A program made the translations under genes and the position numbers. This document shows positions 24,495 through 32,766 of a stretch of DNA of 64,000 bases, in pieces. The stretch is from Streptomyces toxytricini (GTDB lineage Bacteria; Actinomycetota; Actinomycetes; Streptomycetales; Streptomycetaceae), in the NCBI RefSeq assembly GCF_014649915.1, contig NZ_BMTY01000005.1:302979-366978 (forward strand), given 5' to 3'. Positions within the stretch are counted from its first letter, which is position 1, and every line of letters begins with the position of its first letter. The notes below the pieces were generated by a model. The model searched no databases. It saw only the letters and a list, made by a program, of their open reading frames with translations, and was not told the DNA's origin.

Positions 24495-25298
24495 CTACCC
24501 GGGGAGCCGCAGTGCCAGGCCGTCGAGGACGACCTCCAGCCCGTACGCGAACTTCGCGTCCCGCAGCGCGGCGGGATCGGCGCCGGCGGCGGCCGCGGGG
24601 GACCCGTCCCGGGCGCCCGTACCCGCCTGCCCGGCGCCGCCCCCGCCGGTGTGGGCCGCCTGCACGGCCTCGTACTCCTCGTGCAGGTGGGCGTGGCCTG
24701 CCGCCGCCTCGGCGGCCGCCGGGATCAGGCGGGCGATGAACTCCGCCTCGCTCTCCCCGGACCGGGCCACCGCCGTCAGCCAGGCCGCCTCCGTCGAGCT
24801 CATCCCGATGACGTAGCCGAGGAGGGTCTCGATGGCCCGGCTCGGCTCGGGGAACCCGGCCCCCGTGAACAGCGCCGCGAGCCGCTCGGAGGACCCCATG
24901 AGGTTCGGCCCCAGATAGGCGAGCCCGGCCTGGCCGAGCACCGAGGCCAGCCACGGGTGCCGCAGCACGGTGTGGCGGAAGGACGCGGCCGCCTGGGTGG
25001 CGGCGGTCCGCCAGTCCCCGTCCCCCTCCTCGCCCGCGGGGACGCGGATCTCGCCGAACACCTCGTCCACCGCGAGCTCCATCAACTCGTCCTTGGTGGC
25101 GACGTGCCGGTACAGGGACGTCGCGCCGGCGCCGAGGCGGGCGCCCAGCTTCCGCATGCTCAGCGCCTCGACGCCCTCCGCGTCGAGCACCGCCACGGCC
25201 TCGCGGACGATCGCCAACCGGCTGAGCGCGGGCTGTTCGGCCGCCCCGCGCGGTGCGCGGGCCCACACGGACGGGACGGGGTTGCTCTTGCCTGCCAT
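24495..25298 (-). CDS. TetR family regulator of the divergent MFS exporter
   Basis: 267 residues from ATG 25298, with AGGAG eight bases upstream. The DNA-binding block (about 40-75) reads GVEALSMRKLGARLGAGATSLYRHVATKDELM, and the C-terminal part fits the TetR_C_1 ligand domain of tetracycline-repressor-like proteins, including the HPWLASVLG segment. Residues about 225-245 are an Ala/Gly/Thr-rich loop. It is divergent from the MFS gene across 187 bp that contain repeated operator half-sites, so it almost certainly represses the exporter and itself. Confidence 0.87.
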   Translation of the reverse strand: MAGKSNPVPSVWARAPRGAAEQPALSRLAIVREAVAVLDAEGVEALSMRKLGARLGAGATSLYRHVATKDELMELAVDEVFGEIRVPAGEEGDGDWRTAATQAAASFRHTVLRHPWLASVLGQAGLAYLGPNLMGSSERLAALFTGAGFPEPSRAIETLLGYVIGMSSTEAAWLTAVARSGESEAEFIARLIPAAAEAAAGHAHLHEEYEAVQAAHTGGGGAGQAGTGARDGSPAAAAGADPAALRDAKFAYGLEVVLDGLALRLPG

Positions 25299-25346
25299 GG
25301 CGTCACTCCTGGCTCCTCGAACGCGGACCGGTGCCGCGCGCCTCGC

Positions 25347-25440
25347 TGCGTACACCGTGCGCACCAGCGTACAGGAGGCGCAGTTGCGTACACCGTTCCG
25401 CCGTGCGTACAGTGTGCGCATCGACGGAACGGTGTACGCA
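25347..25440. promoter_or_regulatory. Array of TGCGTACA operator half-sites
   Basis: TGCGTACA occurs at 25347, 25385 and 25404, with the reverse form TGTACGCA at 25433-25440. Two 17-bp imperfect dyads lie at 25347-25363 and 25404-25420. In addition TGCGTACACCGTTCCG at 25385-25400 has an exact reverse complement at 25425-25440, a 16-bp inverted repeat around the second dyad. All fall between the divergent TetR and MFS starts. Confidence 0.75.
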
Positions 25441-25485
25441 GATGGCCGCTCCGCCCACCAACTGCTCCCACCGGAGGGGAAATCC

Positions 25486-26979
25486 ATGGCAGACCGCAAT
25501 CCACGCCGCTGGTGGATCCTGATCGTGCTGTGCCTCAGCTCGCTGGTCCTCGTGGTCGACTCCATGGCCCTGACCGTCGCGGTCCCGTCCATGACCGCCG
25601 ACCTCGGCGCGAGCGCCCAGGACACCCAGTGGATCCTCGACTCCTACATCCTGGTCTTCGCCGGCCTGCTGCTGACCTCGGGCAGCCTCGGCGACAGATT
25701 CGGCCGCCGCCGCATCATGCTGATCGGCCTGCTGCTCTTCGGCGCCGCCTCGCTCGCCGCGACGTTCTGCACCGACCCCGGGCAGGTCATCGCCGTGCGC
25801 ACCGCGATGGGCGTCGGCGGCGCGCTGATCATGCCGTCCACCCTCTCGATACTCATCACCGTCTTCGACGAGGACGAGCGGCCCAAGGCCATGGCCGCCT
25901 GGGGGTCCGTCTCGATGCTCGGCCTCGTCGGGAGCCCCGTCCTCGGCGGCGTCCTGATCGACCACTTCTCCTGGCACTCGATCTTCCTGATCAACGTGCC
26001 GGTCGCCGTCCTCGCCATCGCCGCCGCCCTCACCCTGATGCCCGAGTCGAAGGGGGCCTGGCGCAAGCCGGACCCGCTGGGCGCCGTCCTCTCCGCCGCC
26101 GGCATGACCGCCCTCGTGTGGTGGATCATCGAGATCCCGCAGCACGGCGCGTTCGGCGGCCGCTCCGCCGTCACCCTCGGCGTGGCCGTCGCCGCCCTGG
26201 TCGGCTTCGTCGTCTGGGAGAACACCACCGAAGCCCCGATGGTCCCGCTGGCCCTCTTCAGGCACCGCAACTTCAGCGGCGGCTCCCTCTCCCTGACGCT
26301 CGTGCAGATCGGCAACGGCGGCCTGCTCCTGGTCCTCACCCAGTACCTCCAGTTCGTCCTCGGCTACTCCCCCCTCAAGGCCGGCCTCGCCTTCGTGCCG
26401 CTGGCCGTGGCCGCCCTCGTCGGCAACGGCGCCGGCGCCGCCCTCGCCGCCAAGGCCGGGCACCGCGCGCTGATCCTGGCCGGCATGCTCGTGATGGCCG
26501 CGGCGTTCGCCCTGCTGACGACCGTCTCCGCCGACAGCGGCTTCACCGTTCCCGCGGTGGCCCTCGGCCTCCTCGGCCTCGGCGCCGGCCTGGCCATGCC
26601 GGCCGCGGTCGGCGCCCTGATGGGCACCATCCCCGAGGAGCAGGCCGGCGTCGGCTCCGCCCTCAACGACACCATCCAGCAGGCGGGCACCGCCCTCGGC
26701 ATCGCGATCCTCGGCTCGCTCCTGACCAGCGGCTACGCCGACCGGATGCCGGCCGGGGCCCCCGACCAGGCCAAGGAGTCGATCGTCGGCGCACTGGCCG
26801 CCGCCCAGGGCGAGCCCGGCCTGGTCCACGCCGCCCGCGAGGCGTTCACCTCCGCGATGGCGACGACCTTCACCATCAGCGCGGCGGGCGTCCTGGCCGC
26901 GGCCCTCCTGGCCACCCTCGTCATGCGGCCCGCCCCGAAGCCCCGTACGACTGCCCCCGAACCCGAGCCGGTCGCCTGA
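25486..26979 (+). CDS. DHA2-type MFS multidrug exporter (14 TM)
   Basis: 497 residues from ATG 25486, with GGAGGGG six bases upstream. Fourteen hydrophobic segments can be counted. The motif-A loop reads GSLGDRFGRRR after the second helix, the N-terminal helix holds the DHA2-typical VLVVDSMALTVAVPSM, and motif C is GSPVLGGVLIDHFSWHSIF. These proton-driven exporters expel lipophilic drugs or native antibiotics. It is divergent from the TetR gene and regulated through the array at 25347-25440. Whether it exports the lst product, made 15 kb away, cannot be told from the sequence. Confidence 0.9.
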   Translation: MADRNPRRWWILIVLCLSSLVLVVDSMALTVAVPSMTADLGASAQDTQWILDSYILVFAGLLLTSGSLGDRFGRRRIMLIGLLLFGAASLAATFCTDPGQVIAVRTAMGVGGALIMPSTLSILITVFDEDERPKAMAAWGSVSMLGLVGSPVLGGVLIDHFSWHSIFLINVPVAVLAIAAALTLMPESKGAWRKPDPLGAVLSAAGMTALVWWIIEIPQHGAFGGRSAVTLGVAVAALVGFVVWENTTEAPMVPLALFRHRNFSGGSLSLTLVQIGNGGLLLVLTQYLQFVLGYSPLKAGLAFVPLAVAALVGNGAGAALAAKAGHRALILAGMLVMAAAFALLTTVSADSGFTVPAVALGLLGLGAGLAMPAAVGALMGTIPEEQAGVGSALNDTIQQAGTALGIAILGSLLTSGYADRMPAGAPDQAKESIVGALAAAQGEPGLVHAAREAFTSAMATTFTISAAGVLAAALLATLVMRPAPKPRTTAPEPEPVA

Positions 26980-26991
26980 CCAGCACCCACA

Positions 26992-27025
26992 CCGGAGGCC
27001 GGAGCCCAAGGGGCCCGGCCTCCGG
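26992..27025. terminator. Hairpin after the MFS gene
   Basis: CCGGAGGCCGG at 26992-27002 and CCGGCCTCCGG at 27015-27025 are exact reverse complements with a 12-nt loop, starting 12 bp after the exporter stop. An 11-bp GC stem without a U tract is a usual Streptomyces terminator form. Confidence 0.65.
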
Positions 27026-27089
27026 CATGCGTGCACGCCCGCGACGGGGCCAGAACCGGATTCCGGTTCGGTCCGGTAGGTTGCCTGGC

Positions 27090-27923
27090 ATGAGCACACC
27101 CCCGCCGTCCGGACCGCCCCACCCCCTCGGCGGGCAGCAGCCTCCCCCCGCTTCCGGTTTCGGGCCGCCGCCCGGTCCGCCCCCGCAGCAGGCCTGGGCC
27201 TTCCCGCCCGCGGCACCGGCCGTCCCGCCGGTGCCGGCCATGCCGCCGCTCCCGCCGGGGGCGCCGCCCCGCCGCGGCGGCACCGGCCGCACCCTCGCGA
27301 TAGCGGCCGGCGTCCTCGTCCTTCTCGGCGTCCTCGCCGTCCCCGCCCAGAAGGTCCTCGGCACCCTCTCCACCAGCGCGTTCCCTCCGGCCGAGCACAT
27401 GCTGACGCTCCCGCAGCACCTGCTCGGCGGCCGGTACACGCTCACCGACGACGAATCGGCGGCGATGAAGGAGGAGCTGACCGGCGAGGACGTCCGGCGC
27501 GACCCGACCATCCGGGACCCCCGGCCCGCCGTCGGCCACTACAGCGGCTCCGGCACCAAGGACACCGCAGTGCTCTCGTTCTCCGGGATGTACGGGCAGT
27601 TCAAGCACCCCGAGTCGGTCCGCGACTCGATCCTGCGCGGCGCCCGCACCTCCGAGAGCGCCGCCGAAGCCGGCCCGCCGAAGGTCTTCCGGCCGGCCGG
27701 CTCCGAGGTCGCCGTCAGCTGCCAGGTCCTGACGCTCACCGGCGCAGGCGCCAAGTCGACCGTCCCCATGTGCGCGTGGGGCGACGGGAACACCGCCGCG
27801 GTCGTCGGCTGGGTCCTCCCGGACGTCTCCGGCCGCGCCCCCGACGCGGTCGACCTGGCCGGCTTCGCCCGCCTGACCCTCGACGTCCGCGCCGAGACCC
27901 GGCGGCCCCTCACCCGTCCCTGA
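27090..27923 (+). CDS. Single-pass membrane protein with Pro-rich cytosolic tail
   Basis: 277 residues from ATG 27090. Residues 1-62 are Pro/Gly/Gln-rich and presumed cytosolic. One membrane helix follows (TLAIAAGVLVLLGVLAV), then a 190-residue exported domain with two Cys residues (SCQVLTL and PMCAWG) that could form a disulfide. This layout is common among actinobacterial proteins of unknown function. The exported domain has no recognisable catalytic motif. It lies downstream of the MFS terminator, so it should have its own promoter. Confidence 0.65.
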   Translation: MSTPPPSGPPHPLGGQQPPPASGFGPPPGPPPQQAWAFPPAAPAVPPVPAMPPLPPGAPPRRGGTGRTLAIAAGVLVLLGVLAVPAQKVLGTLSTSAFPPAEHMLTLPQHLLGGRYTLTDDESAAMKEELTGEDVRRDPTIRDPRPAVGHYSGSGTKDTAVLSFSGMYGQFKHPESVRDSILRGARTSESAAEAGPPKVFRPAGSEVAVSCQVLTLTGAGAKSTVPMCAWGDGNTAAVVGWVLPDVSGRAPDAVDLAGFARLTLDVRAETRRPLTRP

Positions 27924-27981
27924 GCCGGCCGCTGCCGCGGGCCGTGGGTCGCCGTCAGTGCCCTCCGGCATGATCGAAGGC

Positions 27982-29118
27982 ATGAGCGATCCACTGGCCC
28001 GCGTGTTCGATCCCGGCAACGGGTGGAGCACCCGCATCCACCCGCACCTGACCGGCCTGCCGCCGCACCTGGCCGAACTCGTCCTGCACCTCGCCGACTC
28101 CGACACGTTCTGGGACTGGCGCTACAAGGTCGACACCCCCTGGAAGCGCCGCACCAACGCGCTGCTCAAGGCCGACGGCGCCGACGCGCTCGTCCGCCGT
28201 GCGGTACACGAACTCGCCGCGGGCGGCTCCTTCCACGACCAGGCCGATCCGGAGCACGTCATCCGCGAGCTCGGGCAGGTCAAGCCCCCCTCCCCGGCCC
28301 GTCCGCTCGCGATCGGCTTCCTCCTCGCCGCCGGCCGGCTGAGCGCCGACACCGACGGCCTGAGCGCCGACCTGGCCCTCGTCGCCCGCAAGAACTCCCA
28401 GGCCATGGACACCTACCACCGCGTGGACCACGAGATCGCGGGCGCCGCGTTCACCGCCCTCGGCGACCTGCCCGGCAGCGCCGCCATGGAGGAACTGTGG
28501 GACCTGCACCAGCGGATCACCCCCTCGATCCACCCGCAGAGGGTCCTCGTGAAGTCCGTGAAACGGGCCGCCGCCCGCCTCGGCGTCCCCGCGCACGAGT
28601 TCGCCGAACGCACCGTGCCCCGCCACGGCCTGGAACCGGACGGCACGCTGACCGTCGGCTGGATCGGCCGCGGCGCGCTGTGGTGGAACGCAGCGGTCGA
28701 CGCCGTCATCACCCTCCACGACACCGGAACGGTCACCGTCGACTGGTCCGACGACAACGGCCGCACCACCCGCACCACGGCCCCCTTCCGCACCCCGTAC
28801 GGCTACAAGACCCCGATGCGGACCGACAGCATCACCCTGGTGCGGCGCTGCGCCCAGGACATCGCCAAGACCCTCGGAGCGGAACGGACCCGCCTCGCCG
28901 CCCTCGCCGACGCCCCGGACCGCACCTGGTCCTGGCGCGACTGGTCCCGCCACTACCGCGACCACCCGGTGACGGGCGTCGTGACCCGCTCCCTGGAGTG
29001 GGAGTACCGCCTGCCCGACGAGGACGCCTTCCGGCCCCTCGACCCGGCGGACCTGGACGCCGGCCGCGCCGTCCCCGACACGGCCCGCGTCCGCCTGCGG
29101 CCCACCGCCGCGGGCTGA
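27982..29118 (+). CDS. DUF4132 domain protein, shorter than usual
   Basis: 378 residues taking ATG 27982 (MSDPLARVFDPG). The segment WSWRDWSRHYRDHPVTGVVTRSLEWEY matches the most conserved part of DUF4132 proteins, which are often WGR-linked and of unknown function. Full-length relatives run on well past this segment, whereas this one stops about 45 residues later. It may therefore be a truncated copy or a compact branch. No frameshifted continuation was found after the stop. No signal peptide or membrane helix. Confidence 0.6.
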   Translation: MSDPLARVFDPGNGWSTRIHPHLTGLPPHLAELVLHLADSDTFWDWRYKVDTPWKRRTNALLKADGADALVRRAVHELAAGGSFHDQADPEHVIRELGQVKPPSPARPLAIGFLLAAGRLSADTDGLSADLALVARKNSQAMDTYHRVDHEIAGAAFTALGDLPGSAAMEELWDLHQRITPSIHPQRVLVKSVKRAAARLGVPAHEFAERTVPRHGLEPDGTLTVGWIGRGALWWNAAVDAVITLHDTGTVTVDWSDDNGRTTRTTAPFRTPYGYKTPMRTDSITLVRRCAQDIAKTLGAERTRLAALADAPDRTWSWRDWSRHYRDHPVTGVVTRSLEWEYRLPDEDAFRPLDPADLDAGRAVPDTARVRLRPTAAG

Positions 29119-29536
29119 ACGTCCGCCGCCGGTCCGGGCCGACGCCTGCGCACCCAGTGCCTGGGCGGGGCGCCCGCCGAGCACGGCATCCGACGGTCCG
29201 ACCGCAGTCGAGGGCCGCCACCCGCCGGGGTGGCGGCCCTCGCGCGTCCCCGGGCTCCCGGTCGGGCGGGCAGACCGCCCCCGCCGCAGGCGGCGTACAG
29301 AAGCGGAATCCTCGGCCGGCTCCTCCGCAGGGTTCCGGACGGCCACCCGACCGGATTCCGGCCCGCACTTCAAGGGCGCCCTAGCCGGACCTTAAGGGAC
29401 GGATAACAGCGCCTCCACATCCCCTCCGGAGCCCGGAAGCGGACGAATTCGCGCTTAGGGTCACTGGCGTTGACCGAGGCACATCCGATGCCGCCGCCGT
29501 CTCCCGGCGGATCGCCTGTTCACCAAGAGGTTCCTG
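29119..29536. other. Intergenic region with strong hairpin
   Basis: 418 bp with no gene seen. A 15-bp perfect stem (CGAGGGCCGCCACCC at 29209-29223, partner at 29228-29242, loop GCCG) is the best terminator in this part of the window. The right part should carry the promoter of the CBM2 protein; TTGACC at 29470-29475 is a possible -35 element without a clear -10 partner. Confidence 0.55.
29209..29242. terminator. 15-bp perfect GC hairpin
   Basis: Two exactly complementary 15-base arms flank a GCCG tetraloop, 91 bp after the DUF4132 stop. It has no U tract but the stem is strong enough to act as a terminator. Confidence 0.75.
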
Positions 29537-30895
29537 ATGTCCCGTAAGCGAATTGCCCTGGCCTGCGCGGCCGTGGTCGTCGGAGCGGCCTCCGTCGCCG
29601 TCCCCGTCGCAGCCAACGCCGGAGAGGACGGCGGGCTCGGCGCCGCCTGCCGCATCACGGAGCAGTCCACCGCGTGGTGGGCGTCCGCCGAGGTCTCCGT
29701 CGCCAACAAGGGGGACCGGCCCGTACGGGACTGGACCGCCCAGTTCGAGCTGTCGCAGGGCCAGGCCACCATCGACAACCCGTGGGCGTACGAACTCCGC
29801 CAGGACGGCAAGCGCGTCACCGTCAAGCCCATAGCCGACCGGGCCGACATCGCCGCCGGCGCCACCCGGGCCGTCAAGGTCGGGATCAACCCCGCCGGCA
29901 AGGCCGTCCCCAAGGTCAGCGGCTGCAAGGCCACCGGCCCCGGCAGCGGCAGCGGCACCGGCACCGAGGCGAAGGTCCCCGCCGACAGCGGCTCCTTCGT
30001 CAAGGACCACACCGCCGTCCACCTGATGTGGAAGCCCCCCGCAGGCGCCGCCGACACCGACCGCTACGAGGTCTTCCAGAACGGCAAGCAGCTCAAGACC
30101 GTCACGGGCACGATGACCGACGTCGAGAAGCTCGCCGCCGGCACCCGCTACACGTTCAAGGTCCGCACCCTCCGCGCCGACGGCAGCACCTCCGGCTTCA
30201 GCAAGGACATCGTCCTCACCACACACGCCGCACCCGGCCAGGACGCCGCGAAGCCGGTCATCCCCGCCGACCTCGAAGCCACCGCCTCCGGCCCCTACCA
30301 GGCCTCCCTGCGCTGGCACCCCGCCACCGACGACGTCGCCGTCACCGGCTACCGCATCTACCGCGACGGCACGCGCGTCCAGGAAGCCGACGCCAAGACC
30401 GACTCCGCAACCGTCTCCGGCCTCACCCCGAGCACCGCCTACCGCTTCAAGGTCACCGCCGTCGACGCCTCCGGCAAGGAGTCCGAGCCGACCCGCGAGG
30501 CCGGCGTGACGACGGCGCCGGCGCCCGGCGGCGGCACGGGCGGCGGCGGCACGGGAACGGGCACCGGCGCGGGCGCACCCGGCGACTTCACCGCCACCAC
30601 CTCCACCAAGCAGGACGGCCCCGTCACCCAGCACTACCTCAACCTTGCCTGGTCCGTCCCCCAGAACCTCGGCCAGATCACCACCTACCAGGTCTACCTG
30701 AACGGCAAGCCGGCCCAGACCTTCATGTGGGGCACCGCCACCCCCGTACTGCCCGTGCCGACCACGAAGGGCACCCGCGAAGTACTCGTCGGCTCCCACC
30801 CCGGCACCACGTACACGGTGAAGATCCGGGCGCGGCTCGGCGACGGCACGTGGGGCGCCTTCTCCCGCGAACTGACCGTCAAGACCGGCGGCTGA
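29537..30895 (+). CDS. Secreted CBM2 and three fibronectin type III domain protein
   Basis: 452 residues with a Sec signal peptide (RKRIALACAAVVVGAASVAVPVAANA) cleaved near residue 28. Residues about 35-132 are a family 2 carbohydrate-binding module (CRITEQSTAWWASAEVSVANKG...VRDWTAQFEL), closed by its two Cys residues. Three FN3 domains follow at about 145-230, 238-325 and 345-450, joined by Gly/Thr-rich linkers. There is no catalytic domain, so it acts as a surface or secreted binder of cellulose or chitin. The LPMO gene begins 58 bp downstream on the same strand; the pair likely serves insoluble polysaccharide attack. Confidence 0.85.
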   Translation: MSRKRIALACAAVVVGAASVAVPVAANAGEDGGLGAACRITEQSTAWWASAEVSVANKGDRPVRDWTAQFELSQGQATIDNPWAYELRQDGKRVTVKPIADRADIAAGATRAVKVGINPAGKAVPKVSGCKATGPGSGSGTGTEAKVPADSGSFVKDHTAVHLMWKPPAGAADTDRYEVFQNGKQLKTVTGTMTDVEKLAAGTRYTFKVRTLRADGSTSGFSKDIVLTTHAAPGQDAAKPVIPADLEATASGPYQASLRWHPATDDVAVTGYRIYRDGTRVQEADAKTDSATVSGLTPSTAYRFKVTAVDASGKESEPTREAGVTTAPAPGGGTGGGGTGTGTGAGAPGDFTATTSTKQDGPVTQHYLNLAWSVPQNLGQITTYQVYLNGKPAQTFMWGTATPVLPVPTTKGTREVLVGSHPGTTYTVKIRARLGDGTWGAFSRELTVKTGG

Positions 30896-30953
30896 CCCCC
30901 GCGGCCCCGCGCCCGCCCCACCCACCCCAGGCACACCACCAGGAGCACCCCGC

Positions 30954-31706
30954 ATGAGCACCGCCCCGCAGGCGACGACCTCCCCCGCCCCCACCGAAGC
31001 CGTCCGGACGCCCCGCCGCCGCACCGCGGCCCTGCGCCTCACCGCCCTCGCCGTCCTCCCCCTGGCCGTCACCACCCTCGGCACCGGCCCCGCCGCGGCG
31101 CACGGCGCGACCTCCGACCCCGTCAGCCGCAGCGTGGCCTGCACGAAGAACCGCACCGCCACCGAAGCCTGCCGCCTCGCCCTCGCCGCGAGCCCCGGAA
31201 TCCCCGGCGACTGGAAGTCGATCGTCCAGGGCCGGGCCATCGACCACAGCACCCCCACCTCCTCGCCGCAGCACCGCGCCCGCATCCCCGACGGCAAGCT
31301 GTGCAGCGCCGGCAACGCCCAGTTCTCCGGCCTGGACCTGCCCCGCGACGACTTCCCCTCGACGACCCTGCCCGGCGGCGCGGAGTACGACCTGCGCTAC
31401 GACATCAGCGCCCTGCACAACCCGTACCGCATGGAGATGTACGTCACGAAGGACGGCTACGACCCGAAGAAGCCGCTCAAGTGGTCCGACCTGGAGGACA
31501 CCCCGTTCCTCAGCGCCGACAACACGGCGGCGACGGCGGCCCCGTCCGGCTACCTCGGATCCAAGGCGTTCACGTTCAAGGCGGTGCTCCCGCAGAAGAA
31601 GGGCAAGCACCTGATCTACACGATCTGGCACGGCCTGAAGAAGCCCGACGGCTCCTTCCAGAGCGAGGAGGCCTTCTACTCCTGCTCGGACGTCACCTTC
31701 AAGTAA
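30954..31706 (+). CDS. AA10 lytic polysaccharide monooxygenase
   Basis: 250 residues from ATG 30954, with AGGAG upstream. The export signal is long (1-49) with an arginine cluster RTPRRR before the hydrophobic stretch, so the Tat route is possible. Cleavage after AAA exposes His50 (HGATSDPVSR), the first arm of the copper histidine brace; the second His lies in SALHNPYRMEMY. The axial aromatic is in EEAFYSCSDVTF. The catalytic domain stands alone with no CBM. AA10 enzymes oxidatively cleave chitin or cellulose; the NPYRMEMYVTKDGYDP pattern favours chitin. The upstream CBM2-FN3 protein may supply substrate binding in trans. Confidence 0.92.
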   Translation: MSTAPQATTSPAPTEAVRTPRRRTAALRLTALAVLPLAVTTLGTGPAAAHGATSDPVSRSVACTKNRTATEACRLALAASPGIPGDWKSIVQGRAIDHSTPTSSPQHRARIPDGKLCSAGNAQFSGLDLPRDDFPSTTLPGGAEYDLRYDISALHNPYRMEMYVTKDGYDPKKPLKWSDLEDTPFLSADNTAATAAPSGYLGSKAFTFKAVLPQKKGKHLIYTIWHGLKKPDGSFQSEEAFYSCSDVTFK

Positions 31707-31717
31707 CCCCCGAGACC

Positions 31718-31758
31718 GAGGGGGGAGGACCCCCACCCCACCAGGGCCCTCCCCCCTC
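31718..31758. terminator. Hairpin after the LPMO gene
   Basis: GAGGGGGGAGG at 31718-31728 is the exact reverse complement of CCTCCCCCCTC at 31748-31758, with a 19-nt loop, beginning 12 bp after the LPMO stop. Confidence 0.7.
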
Positions 31759-31896
31759 ACCCCGAATCGGGAGCCCGGAGCAGGCGGCGCAAAGGGAAGC
31801 CGTACGATCACATGACGGCGGCCCGACGCCCGGATGGACGACGGAAGACGGCCGGGCCCGCCGGCGACCCCAGCACTCTTGCCCTTCGGGAGCGTC

Positions 31897-32013
31897 GTGG
31901 CCTCCAACCGGTCCCAGTCCCAGGTGGAAGTTCCAGCAGCCCTGGCCGCCTCGCAGGACGGCGAAGACTGGCGGGCATGGACCGCCGCCCTGCCGGCCCT
32001 GGCCGAGGAGTTC
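31897..32013 (+). pseudogene. 5' fragment of an aminoglycoside phosphotransferase-like gene
   Basis: From GTG 31897 the frame reads VASNRSQSQVEVPAALAAS, then an AALPALAEEFV segment, which resembles the N-terminus of streptomycin 6-phosphotransferase-type kinases of Streptomyces (VPAALAASQ...W..ALP.L..EF). The similarity ends abruptly after EEFV and no kinase motif (HGDLH, DPKP) is found downstream in any frame. The remnant is short, so the call depends on recollection of family N-termini. Confidence 0.45.
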
Positions 32014-32235
32014 GTATCGGCGGGCCCGGGGCGTCCTCGCACCCCGGCTCCGTTGCCGGCGTCGGGGCGGCCGTAGTCCCGTTCGCAGGGCGGCACCTTC
32101 GCATCGGGTATGCCCCGACCCCGACCAGGGCTCTCGCCGACCCGTGCGGCTTGGTGAAAACCAGGGTGCGGCCGGGTGGGACGGAGCGGTCGTCGATCCG
32201 GAGGGTGGGGCCTGTCGGGTCGGGGGCCGCGTGAG

Positions 32236-32680
32236 CCGCTTCGGGATCCGGCCGAGGCGGTCGTCGGGCAGCCGGCCGCTGCGTGGACCGCCGCCCGTCG
32301 TTCCATGCGCGATCTGCTGACCAGCACCGACCCCATCCGTCGCCTGGCTTCGCACCACGGTGACGTGACGGCCGAACGGGTGCCGGCCACGGCCGTCATC
32401 GAGCCGCTCGTCCACGCCTGGGACCTCGCCCGGGCAGCAGGCGCCGAAGCTGGTCCTCGACGGCGAGGCCGTCGACGCCTGCCTGACCGCCACCACCCCC
32501 GTGGCGGGGCAATTCGCCCGCCGGCGGCATGCACGCACCCGCGCTGTCCGCCCCCCCCGCCGCAGGCCACGCCCCGGCAGCAGCTTCCGGCGCTCCTGGG
32601 GCGGCAAGCCGGGCGAGTTGCGGTGCCGTTGCCGCCCGTCGGCGCGCCCGTGTCCCGCGACTGTGCCCCCGGCATGCGCC
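32236..32680 (+). pseudogene. Frameshifted TIGR03086/maleylpyruvate isomerase family remnant
   Basis: One frame reads DPAEAVVGQPAAAWTAARRS, then ATAVIEPLVHAWDLARAAG, the conserved core of mycothiol-dependent maleylpyruvate isomerase-type TIGR03086 proteins. Near 32440 the similarity jumps to the next frame (QQAPKLVLDGEAVDACLTAT, then PVAGQFA), and the closing QQLPALLGRQAG motif is back in the first frame. Two frameshifts and a missing N-terminal half mark it as a dead gene. Resequencing would be needed to exclude assembly error. Confidence 0.6.
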
Positions 32681-32766
32681 GGCGGGCGTAGGGTCCGACG
32701 GGCAAGGACGATCGGGGTCGGCCCGCGCCTCACCGCGGGCCGTTCGGCGAACGGGTGGAGAAGCCG

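Larger units (their letters stand above)
31707..32766. other. Decayed region with gene remnants
   Basis: About 1.06 kb without an intact gene. It holds the LPMO terminator, a 5' fragment resembling an aminoglycoside phosphotransferase (31897-32013) and a frameshifted maleylpyruvate-isomerase-like gene (32236-32680). Both are on the plus strand and broken, suggesting that one or more deletions fused old gene pieces here. Confidence 0.6.
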
